From assembly GCF_000550785.1 (NCBI RefSeq), contig NZ_CP004350.1, forward strand, positions 414,009 to 478,008: a stretch of 64,000 bases of DNA, given 5' to 3'. Both the position numbers and the translations under genes were made by a program. Of the stretch, positions 16,260 to 24,427 are shown piece by piece. The DNA comes from Corynebacterium casei LMG S-19264 (GTDB taxonomy: Bacteria; Actinomycetota; Actinomycetes; Mycobacteriales; Mycobacteriaceae). The number at the start of each line of letters is the position of its first letter. Position 1 is the stretch's first letter. The notes under the pieces were generated by a model that saw only the letters and a program-made list of their open reading frames with translations, did no database searches and was not told where the DNA came from.

Positions 16260-17069
16260 TTAGCTTGCCGGCGCAGGTTCTTCAACAGCCTGAGCGGTCT
16301 GGCTCATCTGCTGGCTTAACTCGTTGAAGTTCACGTTATCGCCGGCCATGCGGATGGAAACGGTGCCGTCATTGATGGTGATGTCCTCAATGGACAAATC
16401 ACCGGTGAACTGGTCTTGCATGCCCTTGCTTAGGCCCTCAGAGATGGACTGGGTGGCTTGTTCAGGCAGGGAGACACCAAAGAGGGTGGAATCGGTTGCT
16501 TCCAGCTGCAGCTGGCCGTCAACAGCAGATGGCTGCAGGGAGATGGTGGCTAGTCCTCCGCCGAGCTGGAAGTCCAACACGCCTTCTTCGCCGTTGGCGG
16601 TGATTTCAGTGACCACAACATCGCGCAGCATGTCCACGCCGGATTCACTAGCGATTGCCTCCTGGAAGGTAATCAGTAAATAGTCCTCTGGGATAACGGT
16701 GGTGGCAACCAAATGACGCGCCACAGGATCCTCAGTCAGGGTCATGCCTTCCATTTCCACGGTGGATTCTGGCTGGCCGGTAATAACGTTGCCGTTGATT
16801 TGCAGCGTGGAGGGGGTGTGCATTTCTAGCTGCGAGACTTCGCCGCCGAGCAGACCAAAAATCAGTGGGGAAGGGCCGAAGGACACCGTAGGTTTTTCTG
16901 ATACCTCAATGCCGTCTTCTTGCGCGGCGGCATGGAACTGGTCCTTCATCTGTTTCGCGGTAAACCAGCGCAGGCCGAATTCTGCGATCAAGACGATGAT
17001 GAGCACAGCCACCAAAGTGCCGACGATGATTTTCCACGCGGTTGATCCCGCTGATTTAGTCTTTGCCAT
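16260..17069 (-). CDS. DUF2993 / LmeA-like phospholipid-binding protein
   Basis: This 269-residue protein has an N-terminal membrane anchor (AWKIIVGTLVAVLIIVLIAE, about residues 11-30) followed by GLRWFTAKQMKDQF, typical of DUF2993. The soluble part is beta-rich, with the family-like motif FGPSPLIFGLLGGEVSQLEM and repeated strands ending IRMAGDNVNFNE. In mycobacteria the family member LmeA is a periplasmic phospholipid-binding protein needed for lipomannan maturation. The same envelope role here is inference. It is a single gene on the reverse strand upstream of the HNH pseudogene. Confidence 0.75.
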   Translation of the reverse strand: MAKTKSAGSTAWKIIVGTLVAVLIIVLIAEFGLRWFTAKQMKDQFHAAAQEDGIEVSEKPTVSFGPSPLIFGLLGGEVSQLEMHTPSTLQINGNVITGQPESTVEMEGMTLTEDPVARHLVATTVIPEDYLLITFQEAIASESGVDMLRDVVVTEITANGEEGVLDFQLGGGLATISLQPSAVDGQLQLEATDSTLFGVSLPEQATQSISEGLSKGMQDQFTGDLSIEDITINDGTVSIRMAGDNVNFNELSQQMSQTAQAVEEPAPAS

Positions 17070-17138
17070 AGGTACTAGTGTGACGCATGTGCACCACTTC
17101 GGGCAATGCGGGAGTCAAAGCAGGGTGGCAATTCACAG

Positions 17139-17938
17139 TTAAACTGCAGGCGCTACTACATTCCAGTCCACAGTTAGGACGCAATCCCGAATCCGGCGGC
17201 GAATCGGATGCAAGGCAATTCCTTGGGCCTGCATGAGTTTACGGGCCTCGCGCCAGCGAATCCGCGGGCCGTGCGGGGCCCAGCCGGCGGTGTGCGCCCA
17301 GGCTTCATCGGCAGCCTTGAGCAATTCATAGATGGGCTCGCCCGGCACATTGCGGTGAATAAGGACCTTGGGCAGACGCTCCGCTAGCTGTGAGGGGGTT
17401 TCCACATCGAAGGGATCCCACGCCAACGTCAGAGTCTTCGGCCCGTGCGCATCCAGCAAGATCCAGGTGCTGCGCCGCCCCAGCTCATCGCAGGTGCCCT
17501 CCACGAAGAAGCCACCGGGCGCAAGACGGGAGGTAACTGACTCCCAGGCCGCGGGCACCTGGTCCACGTCATATTGGCGCAGCACATTAAATGCGCGCAC
17601 CAGCTGTGGCCGATAGCCGCGCAGCTCGAAGCCGCCGAGCTCAAAGTTCACACCATCGCGCGGCGGCAAAACGCGCTCGGGATTGATTTCCAGGCCCGTC
17701 ACCCGCACCGAAGGGTTCACCGCGCCCACTCCACGGTGGTGGTGTAGGACGCGCCATAGCCAACATCCAAAGCCAGAGGCTCGGGCGTCATGCGCAGCAG
17801 CGAAGAAATCTCCGGGTGATAAGCCATCCACCGGTCACAGCGCCGTAGCCGGTTGTGCCCGGTGGTGCCGCGGGTAATAACGCCAAAAGGCCGACCAGCT
17901 ACTGCGTCAGCGCGCAGATTATGTGCATGGTCGGCCAT
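17139..17938 (-). pseudogene. SAM-dependent methyltransferase gene with a frameshift
   Basis: The 5' part starts at 17938 (MADHAHNLRADAVAGR) and runs through SAM motif I (LALDVGYGASYTTTVEWAR) to a TGA at 17717. The 3' part continues in the adjacent frame from about 17719 (VNPSVRVTGLEINPERVLPP) to 17139. Restoring one G in the GCGCGGTGAAC run joins WAR directly to VNPS and gives a continuous class I methyltransferase of about 266 residues with the acidic residue of motif II in GLEIN. This is a one-base loss in a G-run: a recent pseudogene, phase-variable tract or sequencing error. The substrate is unknown. It lies 18 bp downstream of the DUF2505 gene on the same strand. Confidence 0.8.
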
Positions 17939-17956
17939 TACGAGGTGGAGAAAACC

Positions 17957-18448
17957 TTAGAGGTTCTCAGCAATCCACTGCTCAGCCAGGTTAGCTTCGT
18001 TGCCGAAGAGCTCTTCCAGAGCCTCGCCAACCTTAGGTTCAATAGCGGCACCCATCAGTGGGATGTTGATGGAGACATCGGTGGTGTAGTTCAGCTTGGT
18101 AGCTTCGCCTTCACTAGCCAGGTTGATGTCGCCCTTGAAATCAACTGGGGTGCCCTTCACGTCAGCGTTGAAGGCGGTGGTGAACTTTTCGCCGTCCAGC
18201 TTGCCGATGCTCAAAACGCGCTTGACCTTGAGGGACTGGGAAACCATGGCACGAACTGCTTCTGGCAGAAGGGTGGTTGGAAGAACCTCGAAGAGGGTTG
18301 CTTCTTCACCGGTGAACTCGTTGACCTCGCCTGGTTCTGGGGAGAGGTTGGCTACGATGTACTCCCAGAATTCCTTGGTGGAGTACGCCTGGTGCACCTT
18401 TTCAATGGGGTGATTGATAGTTACGGTGTTTTCGCTACGGGTTGACAT
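17957..18448 (-). CDS. DUF2505 family protein
   Basis: From the ATG at 18448 (MSTRSENTVTINHPIEKVHQ) this is a 163-residue soluble protein of the actinobacterial DUF2505 family, a START/SRPBCC-like helix-grip fold: N-terminal strand with HPIEKVHQAYSTKEFWEYI, central strands (KLNYTTDVSINIPLMGAAIE) and a long C-terminal helix (GEALEELFGNEANLAEQWIA). Such folds bind hydrophobic ligands, but none is known for this family. A longer frame exists upstream but runs antisense into murB. Its start is only 40 bp from the divergent murB start. Confidence 0.8.
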   Translation of the reverse strand: MSTRSENTVTINHPIEKVHQAYSTKEFWEYIVANLSPEPGEVNEFTGEEATLFEVLPTTLLPEAVRAMVSQSLKVKRVLSIGKLDGEKFTTAFNADVKGTPVDFKGDINLASEGEATKLNYTTDVSINIPLMGAAIEPKVGEALEELFGNEANLAEQWIAENL

Positions 18449-18487
18449 GGTTAACAGACTACCTTGGTAGGTGTGAACGATGAATTT

Positions 18488-19585
18488 ATGACCCAGCACC
18501 TGAAAGAATTCGTCGGCGTTGAGGTGGACAATGAGGCCACTTTCGCCGACATGACCACGCTGCGTGTGGGCGGGAAACCCCGCTATACGGTGCGTTGTCA
18601 CAATGCGGATGCGGCTAGTTTCGTAGTCCGCGTGCTCGATGGTGAAAATATTCCGATTGTCATTGTTGGTGATGGTTCTAATCTGCTGGTGGCGGATGAA
18701 TCCATGGGCCAGGGTGAGTTGGATTATGTTGCGGTGTCGTTGGAGTTTGACCACATTCAGGTCAATAAGGATTCGGGCATTGTGCGTGCCGGTGCGGGCG
18801 CGAATTGGGACAAGGTTGTCGCAGCGGCTGTCGATGCCGGCTTGGGCGGCATCGAGTGCCTATCGGGCATTCCGGGCCGTGCGGGCGCGGTGCCAGTGCA
18901 AAACGTCGGTGCTTATGGCACTGAGGTCTCTGACGTGCTGACCTGGGTGCGCCTGTATGACCGCCGGACTGAGAAAGATGAATGGGTGGAGGCTTCCACG
19001 TTGGAGCTGCGTTACCGCTATTCCAACATCAAGTTCACCGAGCGCGCCGTGGTGCTTGCCATTGAGATGCAGTTGACTACCGATGGCCTTTCCGCCCCGC
19101 TGAACTTCCGCCAGCTCACTGAGAACCCTGGCGAGCGTCGCCCCGCCGACGAGATTCGTAACACCGTCCTGGAGCTGCGCCGCGGCAAGGGCATGGTGCT
19201 CAATCCCTCCGATAAGGACACCTGGTCCGCCGGCTCCTTCTTTACCAATCCCATCGTGGCCGAAGAAAAAGCTGACGAGGTCGCACAGCGCGTTGCCGCA
19301 AAACTTGGCGATGAAGCCGCCGAAACCATGCCGCGCTTCGACGTCGAGGGAGGCAAAAAGCTTTCCGCGGCGTGGCTGATTGAGCGCGCAGGTTTCAAGC
19401 GCGGCTACCCCGGTATTGAGGCGCAGGCTCGCTTGTCGACGCTACATACCCTCGCGCTCACCAACCGCGGTGAGGCCACCTCCAAGGACATCGTGGACTT
19501 GGCGCGCACCATCCGCGATGGCGTCTTCGACGAATTCGGCGTCAAGCTCATCCCCGAACCAGTGTGGCTCGGCACCGAAATCTAA
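18488..19585 (+). CDS. murB: UDP-N-acetylenolpyruvoylglucosamine reductase
   Basis: This FAD enzyme reduces UDP-GlcNAc-enolpyruvate to UDP-MurNAc with NADPH in peptidoglycan precursor synthesis. The FAD-binding N domain shows TFADMTTLRVGGKPRYTV, VVGDGSNLLVADE and IECLSGIPGRAGAVPVQNVGAYG. The catalytic domain has YRYSNIKF and SAGSFFTNPIV with the active-site Ser, and AWLIERAGFKRGYPG. About 365 residues, matching the C. glutamicum MurB from memory. The start is uncertain: ATG 18488 (MTQHLKEFVGVEV) is chosen; in-frame GTG/TTG codons at 18470 and 18464 are possible and no clear ribosome site is seen. Confidence 0.95.
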   Translation: MTQHLKEFVGVEVDNEATFADMTTLRVGGKPRYTVRCHNADAASFVVRVLDGENIPIVIVGDGSNLLVADESMGQGELDYVAVSLEFDHIQVNKDSGIVRAGAGANWDKVVAAAVDAGLGGIECLSGIPGRAGAVPVQNVGAYGTEVSDVLTWVRLYDRRTEKDEWVEASTLELRYRYSNIKFTERAVVLAIEMQLTTDGLSAPLNFRQLTENPGERRPADEIRNTVLELRRGKGMVLNPSDKDTWSAGSFFTNPIVAEEKADEVAQRVAAKLGDEAAETMPRFDVEGGKKLSAAWLIERAGFKRGYPGIEAQARLSTLHTLALTNRGEATSKDIVDLARTIRDGVFDEFGVKLIPEPVWLGTEI

Positions 19586-19679
19586 GACTTACCCCGTTTG
19601 CGAAGCCTAGAAAAATCAATAACCCCGGTGATGTACGGCTAAAACGTAGGGATCTCTCCGGGGCCTTCGATTTGGGAGC

Positions 19680-19907
19680 CTACTTAGCTGCCTGGCGCTT
19701 GTCGAATTCGGCAAAAGCTGCCAGGAGATCTAGGTTCGCGTCCCGTACATCTTCGTGGTGGACGAGCTCTTCAACCTGCGCCAAAAGAGGAGTGAAGGAC
19801 CGGTTGGACGTGTTCTCAATCCCTATGCCAACACGCTCGGCATAGGGGTCTTCCCCAATAGGGCCAATCGCCCAGCGTGCCCCGGTGGTTGCGATCATCC
19901 ACGTGCC
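19680..19907 (-). pseudogene. C-terminal fragment of a paralogue of the 21297-21734 gene
   Basis: About 75 residues from GTWMIATTGARWAIGP to AFAEFDKRQAAK align along their whole length with the C-terminal half of the intact gene at 21297-21734 (roughly three quarters identical by eye). The N-terminal half is missing: upstream, the frame runs into the terminator at 19924-19982. It lies directly after the truncated fas copy on the same strand. If the intact gene is an immunity-type protein, this is an orphan remnant. Confidence 0.7.
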
Positions 19908-19923
19908 GGCAATGCCGAGGATG

Positions 19924-19982
19924 AAAAAGCTCCCTCCCCGGTTGGTTGTGGTTTCCCACAGTACCAATTCCGGGAGGGAGCT
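19924..19982 (-). terminator. Intrinsic terminator behind the truncated fas copy
   Basis: On the reverse strand AGCTCCCTCCCGG (from 19982) pairs with CCGGGGAGGGAGCT (one bulge), followed directly by TTTTTCAT. It lies 38 bp past the TAA of the duplicated fas 3' end and looks like a genuine fas terminator. Confidence 0.8.
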
Positions 19983-20019
19983 AATCTCTCTCGCGTGGCG
20001 TTAGCCTGCTAACTGCACC

Positions 20020-20980
20020 TTACTTGGCCGGAGGGAAGGTGCCTTCGGCGGTGAGACGGATGTCATCGTCAAGCAAGAGCGCAATTTCTGCGGCCTTGTC
20101 GGCGGCGACTGGGCCGTAGTTCTCGATCTCTACGGTGCCGGCTGTGTCAGGTAGACGGCGGCCGTCGATGACCTCGAAGAGAACTTCCTTGCCAATCATG
20201 CCGGCTTCGAAGCGGGCAGCGCCGGTAGCGAGGCGGGCATTGGCCTTCTCGCGCCATTCGGCAGCAGCCTCAGGCGATACCTGCTGAGCTACGGCAGCTT
20301 CGAAGACACCTGGGTGAGCGTAAACCAGCAGTGCACCCACGTGGCCGAAGCCCAAGGAAGTCAGCGCAGCGGCTTTCACAGGACGGTTAGCTGCCTCGAC
20401 ATGTAGTGGGGAACGCAGCCAGACAAGGTTCTTCGCCTTTGGCTCAATCAGCGGGTCAACACAGTCCAGAGACTGGTTCGCTGGGATGCGGCCAGTGCGG
20501 AAGACGTCAATCAAACCACCGGTCTGGAACAGTGCCGCACCAGCCTTGGAGTGACCGGTCAGGGTCTTCTGCGAGATGACGAACAGTGGCTGGTCAACGT
20601 CGCGGCCAATAGCTGGCCACAGGATGGAGTGTAGCTCCGACTCGTTCGGGTCATTAGCGTTGGTGGAAGTGTCGTGCTTGGACAGCACCGAAACATCGTT
20701 CGGGGTCAGACCAAGCCCTGCCAGGCCCTTGGCCAGACGGGAGTTCTTGCGTCCACGGCCAGCACCCAAAGCGCCCAGACCTGGAGCAGGAATGGAGGTG
20801 TGTGCACCGTCGCCGTAGGAAGCCGCGTGAGCAACCACAGCGTAAACCGGCAGACCCATCTCACGAGCCAGGGAGCCGCGAACCAGAAGGACGGTACCGC
20901 CGCCTTCTGCCTCGAGGAAGCCGCCACGACGGCGGTCATTCGCACGGGAGATGAAGCGGTCATCGATGCCCTGGTCGGTC
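20020..20980 (-). pseudogene. Duplicated 3' end of the fas gene (5'-truncated)
   Basis: About 960 bp (20021-20980) are nearly identical to the 3' end of the full fas gene (24429-25388), with only a few substitutions (for example near 20708-20720 and 20749). It encodes the last ~320 residues of the ketosynthase end, from TDQGIDDRFISRANDRRRGG to GTFPPAK. The match begins within the stop codon (TAA here, TAG in the full gene) and ends abruptly at 20980, beyond which about 27 unrelated codons stay open. There is no start or upstream domain, so it cannot make a functional synthase. It keeps its own terminator. Confidence 0.9.
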
Positions 20981-21296
20981 TCGGAGCGCGGCAGCAATGA
21001 AAACACTAACGGCAGACTGCGGAGAAACCTTCCCAAATCGTCAGACTTATCGCAATCCACTGCTGAAAGCTCAGAGACGGTTGCCGATATTTACAACCAC
21101 AAAACCCAGGAAAATCCTGGGATAGAAACTCTGCCGAAGTCATGACACAAGCACTAAGAGAAACCGGTAGCATCATCTAAATGCACATCAACTGGTGCAA
21201 CGACGCCCAGAATTCAAAACGCACTCTAAAACTGGAAAGCCAGCAAAGCTCCCCGTTGGCTGGAACTGAGTGTTAGCTGACCGACTGATGAGGAGT
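20981..21296. other. 316-bp gap between truncated fas copy and the exported-protein cassette
   Basis: I see no supported gene or regulatory motif. This is unique sequence that begins exactly where the fas homology stops, and may be remnant DNA of the rearrangement. Confidence 0.4.
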
Positions 21297-21734
21297 TTAT
21301 GGCTTAGCTGACTGGCGCTTATCGAACTCGGCAAAAGCTGCTAGAAGATCCAAGTTTGCACTTCTTTCTGACGCATCTAGCACGAGCTCTTCCGCTTGTG
21401 CCAAAAGCGGCGTAAAAGACTTGGCATTGGGATTTTCAATTCCAATGCCGACCCGTTCCGCATAGGGACTTTCCTCGATGGGCCCAATTGCCCAACGAGC
21501 CTCGGAGCTAGCGATCATCCATGTCCCAGTTATTGCAACAATTTTGTGGATTTTTTGTTGTTGGTCGTCGTTGGATTCTAAAATTGTGTTCAAAATGTCC
21601 TTAGGAAAACCGCCTTCTCCGTTGGCCACTAGTTTTCGGTCTGCTCTGTTTAAAGATGCAAGTGCTTCGGGCACCTCCTGATTTTCAAATTTTTCTAGTC
21701 GGTTGCCGAACTGTTCCCTGTAACCTTCTAGCAT
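21297..21734 (-). CDS. Soluble protein of unknown function, third gene of an exported-protein cassette
   Basis: From the ATG at 21734 (MLEGYREQFGNRLEKF) this is a 145-residue hydrophilic protein without signal peptide or membrane segment, mostly helical by composition; an upstream AAAGGA lies 13 bases away. The C-terminal half (GTWMIASSEARWAIGPIEES to AFAEFDKRQSAKP) is repeated in a truncated copy at 19680-19907. It follows two genes for small exported proteins on the same strand. A cytoplasmic partner of exported proteins, with a spare copy next door, is reminiscent of immunity genes; that is inference. AT-rich compared with flanking core genes. Confidence 0.65.
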   Translation of the reverse strand: MLEGYREQFGNRLEKFENQEVPEALASLNRADRKLVANGEGGFPKDILNTILESNDDQQQKIHKIVAITGTWMIASSEARWAIGPIEESPYAERVGIGIENPNAKSFTPLLAQAEELVLDASERSANLDLLAAFAEFDKRQSAKP

Positions 21735-21774
21735 CAGTTGATTCAATTCCTTTCGGATGGAAACTCGAGAAATT

Positions 21775-22056
21775 TTATTGATGCATCCACCAGATGCCTT
21801 TGCCGTTGTTGAGTTCTGGGTGCCAATGGCAATCTGCTTTCGTCGCCCAGTACCCAATGCCAGGATCCTTGCGCATTTCTTCCAGAGCTTCTCGGCATTG
21901 CCTTCCGTCCTCAAACATCCTCTTGCCAATATCAGCGTGGGCCTGAGGTGCAATTGCAACTGACACTGCGGCCAACAGAGATGAAAGAGCTAGAAATGCT
22001 GATAATAGGGCTGGTTTAAAACTGTGGGTGAGTTCTTGCGGATTACCTTTTAGCAT
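21775..22056 (-). CDS. Small exported protein, second gene of the cassette
   Basis: This 93-residue protein has a clear Sec signal peptide (KPALLSAFLALSSLLAAVSV core, cleavage after APQAHA, about residue 41). The mature part is only about 50 residues, with two Cys and many aromatic and charged residues (CREALEEMRKDPGIGYWATK, CHWHPEL). Its ATG overlaps the stop of the upstream exported-protein gene (ATGCTAA), showing translational coupling. No family recognised. The mature size would fit a small secreted effector or a partner of the upstream protein. Confidence 0.65.
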   Translation of the reverse strand: MLKGNPQELTHSFKPALLSAFLALSSLLAAVSVAIAPQAHADIGKRMFEDGRQCREALEEMRKDPGIGYWATKADCHWHPELNNGKGIWWMHQ

Positions 22057-22445
22057 TTTTCAATCCCGTCGATTCGGCCCGTGTGAGGAGCGATGTTTGC
22101 TCTCGTTCCTGCCAGTACTAGTTTGCAAGCTGAATCTGGTGAAAACGCCATCTTGACTTTGACACGGAGATCCCATTCACAATTATTGTAGACTTGCACG
22201 AATCCTTTTTCTGAAACAGCTCGGACGCAATCTGGCGCCCATTCCGTCTCGGATAGCTGAGAAGTGCTAGGCTGCGATTCAATTGATTCAATTTCCCCCA
22301 ATTCGTCGACAGCGATGATGACCTCCCCTTGTACAGTTTGACTGCTCTGTGCATTTGCAGTTGGAATTACTATCAGAGATGCACTAATAAGTGCCGCCGT
22401 GATGGCAGAAAAGCGTTGTTTTAAAGTAGCCAATTTAGCCCACAA
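22050..22445 (-). CDS. Small exported Cys-containing protein, first gene of the cassette
   Basis: About 131 residues with a signal peptide (LKQRFSAITAALISASLIVI core, cleavage near NAQSS, about residue 33). The mature region begins acidic and Ser-rich, then has four Cys in a beta-rich segment (APDCVRAVSEKG, VYNNCEWDLRVKVKMAF, SACKLVLAG, final EKC). Its start is uncertain: only TTG codons (22445 or 22433) are available, unusual for an expressed gene. The IS left end lies about 80 bp upstream and may have displaced the native promoter. No family recognised. Confidence 0.6.
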   Translation of the reverse strand: MWAKLATLKQRFSAITAALISASLIVIPTANAQSSQTVQGEVIIAVDELGEIESIESQPSTSQLSETEWAPDCVRAVSEKGFVQVYNNCEWDLRVKVKMAFSPDSACKLVLAGTRANIAPHTGRIDGIEKC

Positions 22446-22528
22446 TGCCGATAATCTTGAAATTGGTCATCTCGACGATTACGAGCGACCTAATTTCAAT
22501 TTGTATCATTCCCTGTACGAGAATGGAA

Positions 22529-24224
22529 CCGTCAAACCTGACTTGGCTCAGATTAGTACGGTGTTCCCACGGCACGGCGCCGAATATCGCTCACGATTTC
22601 TACTAACTCCGGCGGTAGCGGCACTGCCGCGACCGCCTCGTGCCCGCCGACATTGATCCGCATCTCCCGGTAACCACGCAGCGTCTGCACCAGTTTCTTC
22701 AACGACCACCCCGATGCCGACTCCAGCCAACGACCCACCGCCAACGCCGCCATCACCACCGTCAGGTGAGCATCAATCGACTGCTTGAGCGTGTGGAAGA
22801 TCGGTCGGGCCTTCAGATCCGACTTCGCCATCCGGAATGACCGCTCAATCTGAAACAACCGCCGGTAGTAGCCGATGATCACCATCGGATCCTCATCCAA
22901 CCTGCTGGTCACGTAGGCTTTGATCCCTGCCAGCTCGCGGTGCTGGGAAGCGAGTTCGAGGTTGACTTCCTTGGTCGTCTTTCCCATTTTCACGTACCGG
23001 TTGCGCTTGACCGGGGTCTTTCCTTCTGCGATGTTGCGGGCCTTGCGCAGTGACTCGTCAATCCCCTTGACGGTCCGGCGGGCTCGGTCGGCGGAGTAGT
23101 GGTAGATCGTCCGTGACGGTCGGATCCCCTTGGCCGGGTCGCCGGGATCCCGGCTGACCCAGATCTGATCGTGGGTGTACTCGACCCCGGGATGGTCGTT
23201 GCGCCACTTCCAGATCGGGTACGGCAACTCCCTGGTCTTGCCACCCAGGACATATGACAGGCCGGCGGCGTCCAGGTCCCGCCGGTTGGCCTCACTGATC
23301 ATCCCGGCGTCGGCGACGACGGTGACGTCATGCAGGTCGTAGGTGTCCATGAACGCTTCCACCGAGGGAAGGAACGTCTTCGTTTCCGCCCTGTTCCCTT
23401 CAAAAGCCTGGATGCGCAGTGGGAACCCGTTCACGTCAGTGAGCATGCCGACGGTGATCTGCGGATCAATCCGGCGCTCCTTACTGAACCCGGGCTCACG
23501 GAACCCGTCACCTTCGTCAGCTTCCCAGTAGAGGGTGGTTACGTCGTAGAGCACCAGTGACGTCGGCCCGATGCCCGCATGATCAGCGCACACGGCGGTG
23601 ACCGCGTCGCGGAACTCGTCAGTGGCGTAGCGAGGCAGTCGGCGCTTAATCGTCGAGTAACTCGCCGAGGTTGCTCCGGCTTCGGCCAGCACACGGATGG
23701 AGTCGTACTTCGAGCCTGGCTGCAGGATCCGGGCGGTGACCAGGCCAGCGAACACGTCATCATTGTCGGCAGCAACGTCCAGGCCGATTGCCCTATAGGC
23801 GGTGTCGATCGCGTCGAGCAGGTAGCCGGAGCGTTGTGCGGTGACCTCCCACGGTTGCTCTTCGGTGCCTGTCCCACGGACTGCTGGGATATCGGTGACG
23901 TCGAGGTCCAGGCCGAGTTCGAGCTGGTTGCCCTGGAGTCGTCGGGCGGCTTCGGCCTTCAGCGCGGCAAGTTCGGCGTCGGTGTGGGCTGAGCCGAGGT
24001 GTTCCATCGAGGTCGCACCACCAGCGTAGGAGTAGATGATCTGCACCGCAGTAGCCCCGGAGGCGGTGGTCACGGTGCGGATCCTGGGCTGCATGTTCAG
24101 GAGTCTACCGGTCCAGGACTGACTGTTTAGTACGGTTTCTCGCCGAATTCCGCCGAAGCCCCGCAGGTCACGGACTTAGATGACGTGACAACACCGAAAC
24201 GTGAGCCAAGTCAGGTCAAACGGG
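22529..24224 (-). mobile_element. IS1634-family insertion sequence
   Basis: About 1.7 kb bounded by imperfect 22-bp terminal inverted repeats. The left end is CCGTCAAACCTGACTTGGCTCA cut to its core here as ACCTGACTTGGCTCA (22529-22550 in full); the right end on the opposite strand (24203-24224) has three mismatches in 22. One transposase gene fills the element. It is GC-richer than the flanking exported-protein genes. No matching target duplication is obvious outside the repeats, so boundaries are approximate or the flanks have since rearranged. It sits between the cassette and the fas 3' end. Confidence 0.8.
22553..24094 (-). CDS. IS1634-family transposase (DDE)
   Basis: A 513-residue intact transposase. 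The N-terminal portion has IIYSYAGGATSMEHLGSAHT, followed by a helical region. The DDE catalytic core shows LVLYDVTTLYWEADEGDG (first Asp), DVTVVADAGMISEANRRD (second Asp) and the C-terminal Glu in RLFQIERSFRMAKSDLKARP, the typical IS1634/IS1549 signature. It spans almost the whole element between the inverted repeats. The frame is uninterrupted, so the IS could be active. Confidence 0.92.
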   Translation of the reverse strand: MQPRIRTVTTASGATAVQIIYSYAGGATSMEHLGSAHTDAELAALKAEAARRLQGNQLELGLDLDVTDIPAVRGTGTEEQPWEVTAQRSGYLLDAIDTAYRAIGLDVAADNDDVFAGLVTARILQPGSKYDSIRVLAEAGATSASYSTIKRRLPRYATDEFRDAVTAVCADHAGIGPTSLVLYDVTTLYWEADEGDGFREPGFSKERRIDPQITVGMLTDVNGFPLRIQAFEGNRAETKTFLPSVEAFMDTYDLHDVTVVADAGMISEANRRDLDAAGLSYVLGGKTRELPYPIWKWRNDHPGVEYTHDQIWVSRDPGDPAKGIRPSRTIYHYSADRARRTVKGIDESLRKARNIAEGKTPVKRNRYVKMGKTTKEVNLELASQHRELAGIKAYVTSRLDEDPMVIIGYYRRLFQIERSFRMAKSDLKARPIFHTLKQSIDAHLTVVMAALAVGRWLESASGWSLKKLVQTLRGYREMRINVGGHEAVAAVPLPPELVEIVSDIRRRAVGTPY

Positions 24225-24427
24225 ACTGTGATTAAATCGTTATAATAGGTTGGCCTTGCCTTGCTATGTTCGCATTGTGTTAAACGCTGGATCTGCATGA
24301 ATAGCTATGGTTGGTATAGATTTTGTCCCCTAACAGGGCGAAGGCTCCCCACCAGCCAGACTGTTCAGTCAGTCCCGGCCGGTGGGGAGCCTTCGCGTGA
24401 GCGCGGGTTAGCGCGCCCTACGCGGTT
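24225..24427. other. Gap between IS right end and fas stop
   Basis: With the IS right end (24095-24224) this makes 333 bp without a gene. Apart from the hairpin at 24338-24396 I see nothing supportable. Confidence 0.5.
24338..24396. terminator. Hairpin downstream of the complete fas gene
   Basis: A 16-bp perfect stem GCGAAGGCTCCCCACC (24338-24353) with 24381-24396 has a 27-base loop, 32 bp past the fas stop. No T-run follows on the reverse strand, unlike the terminator behind the truncated copy. Confidence 0.6.
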
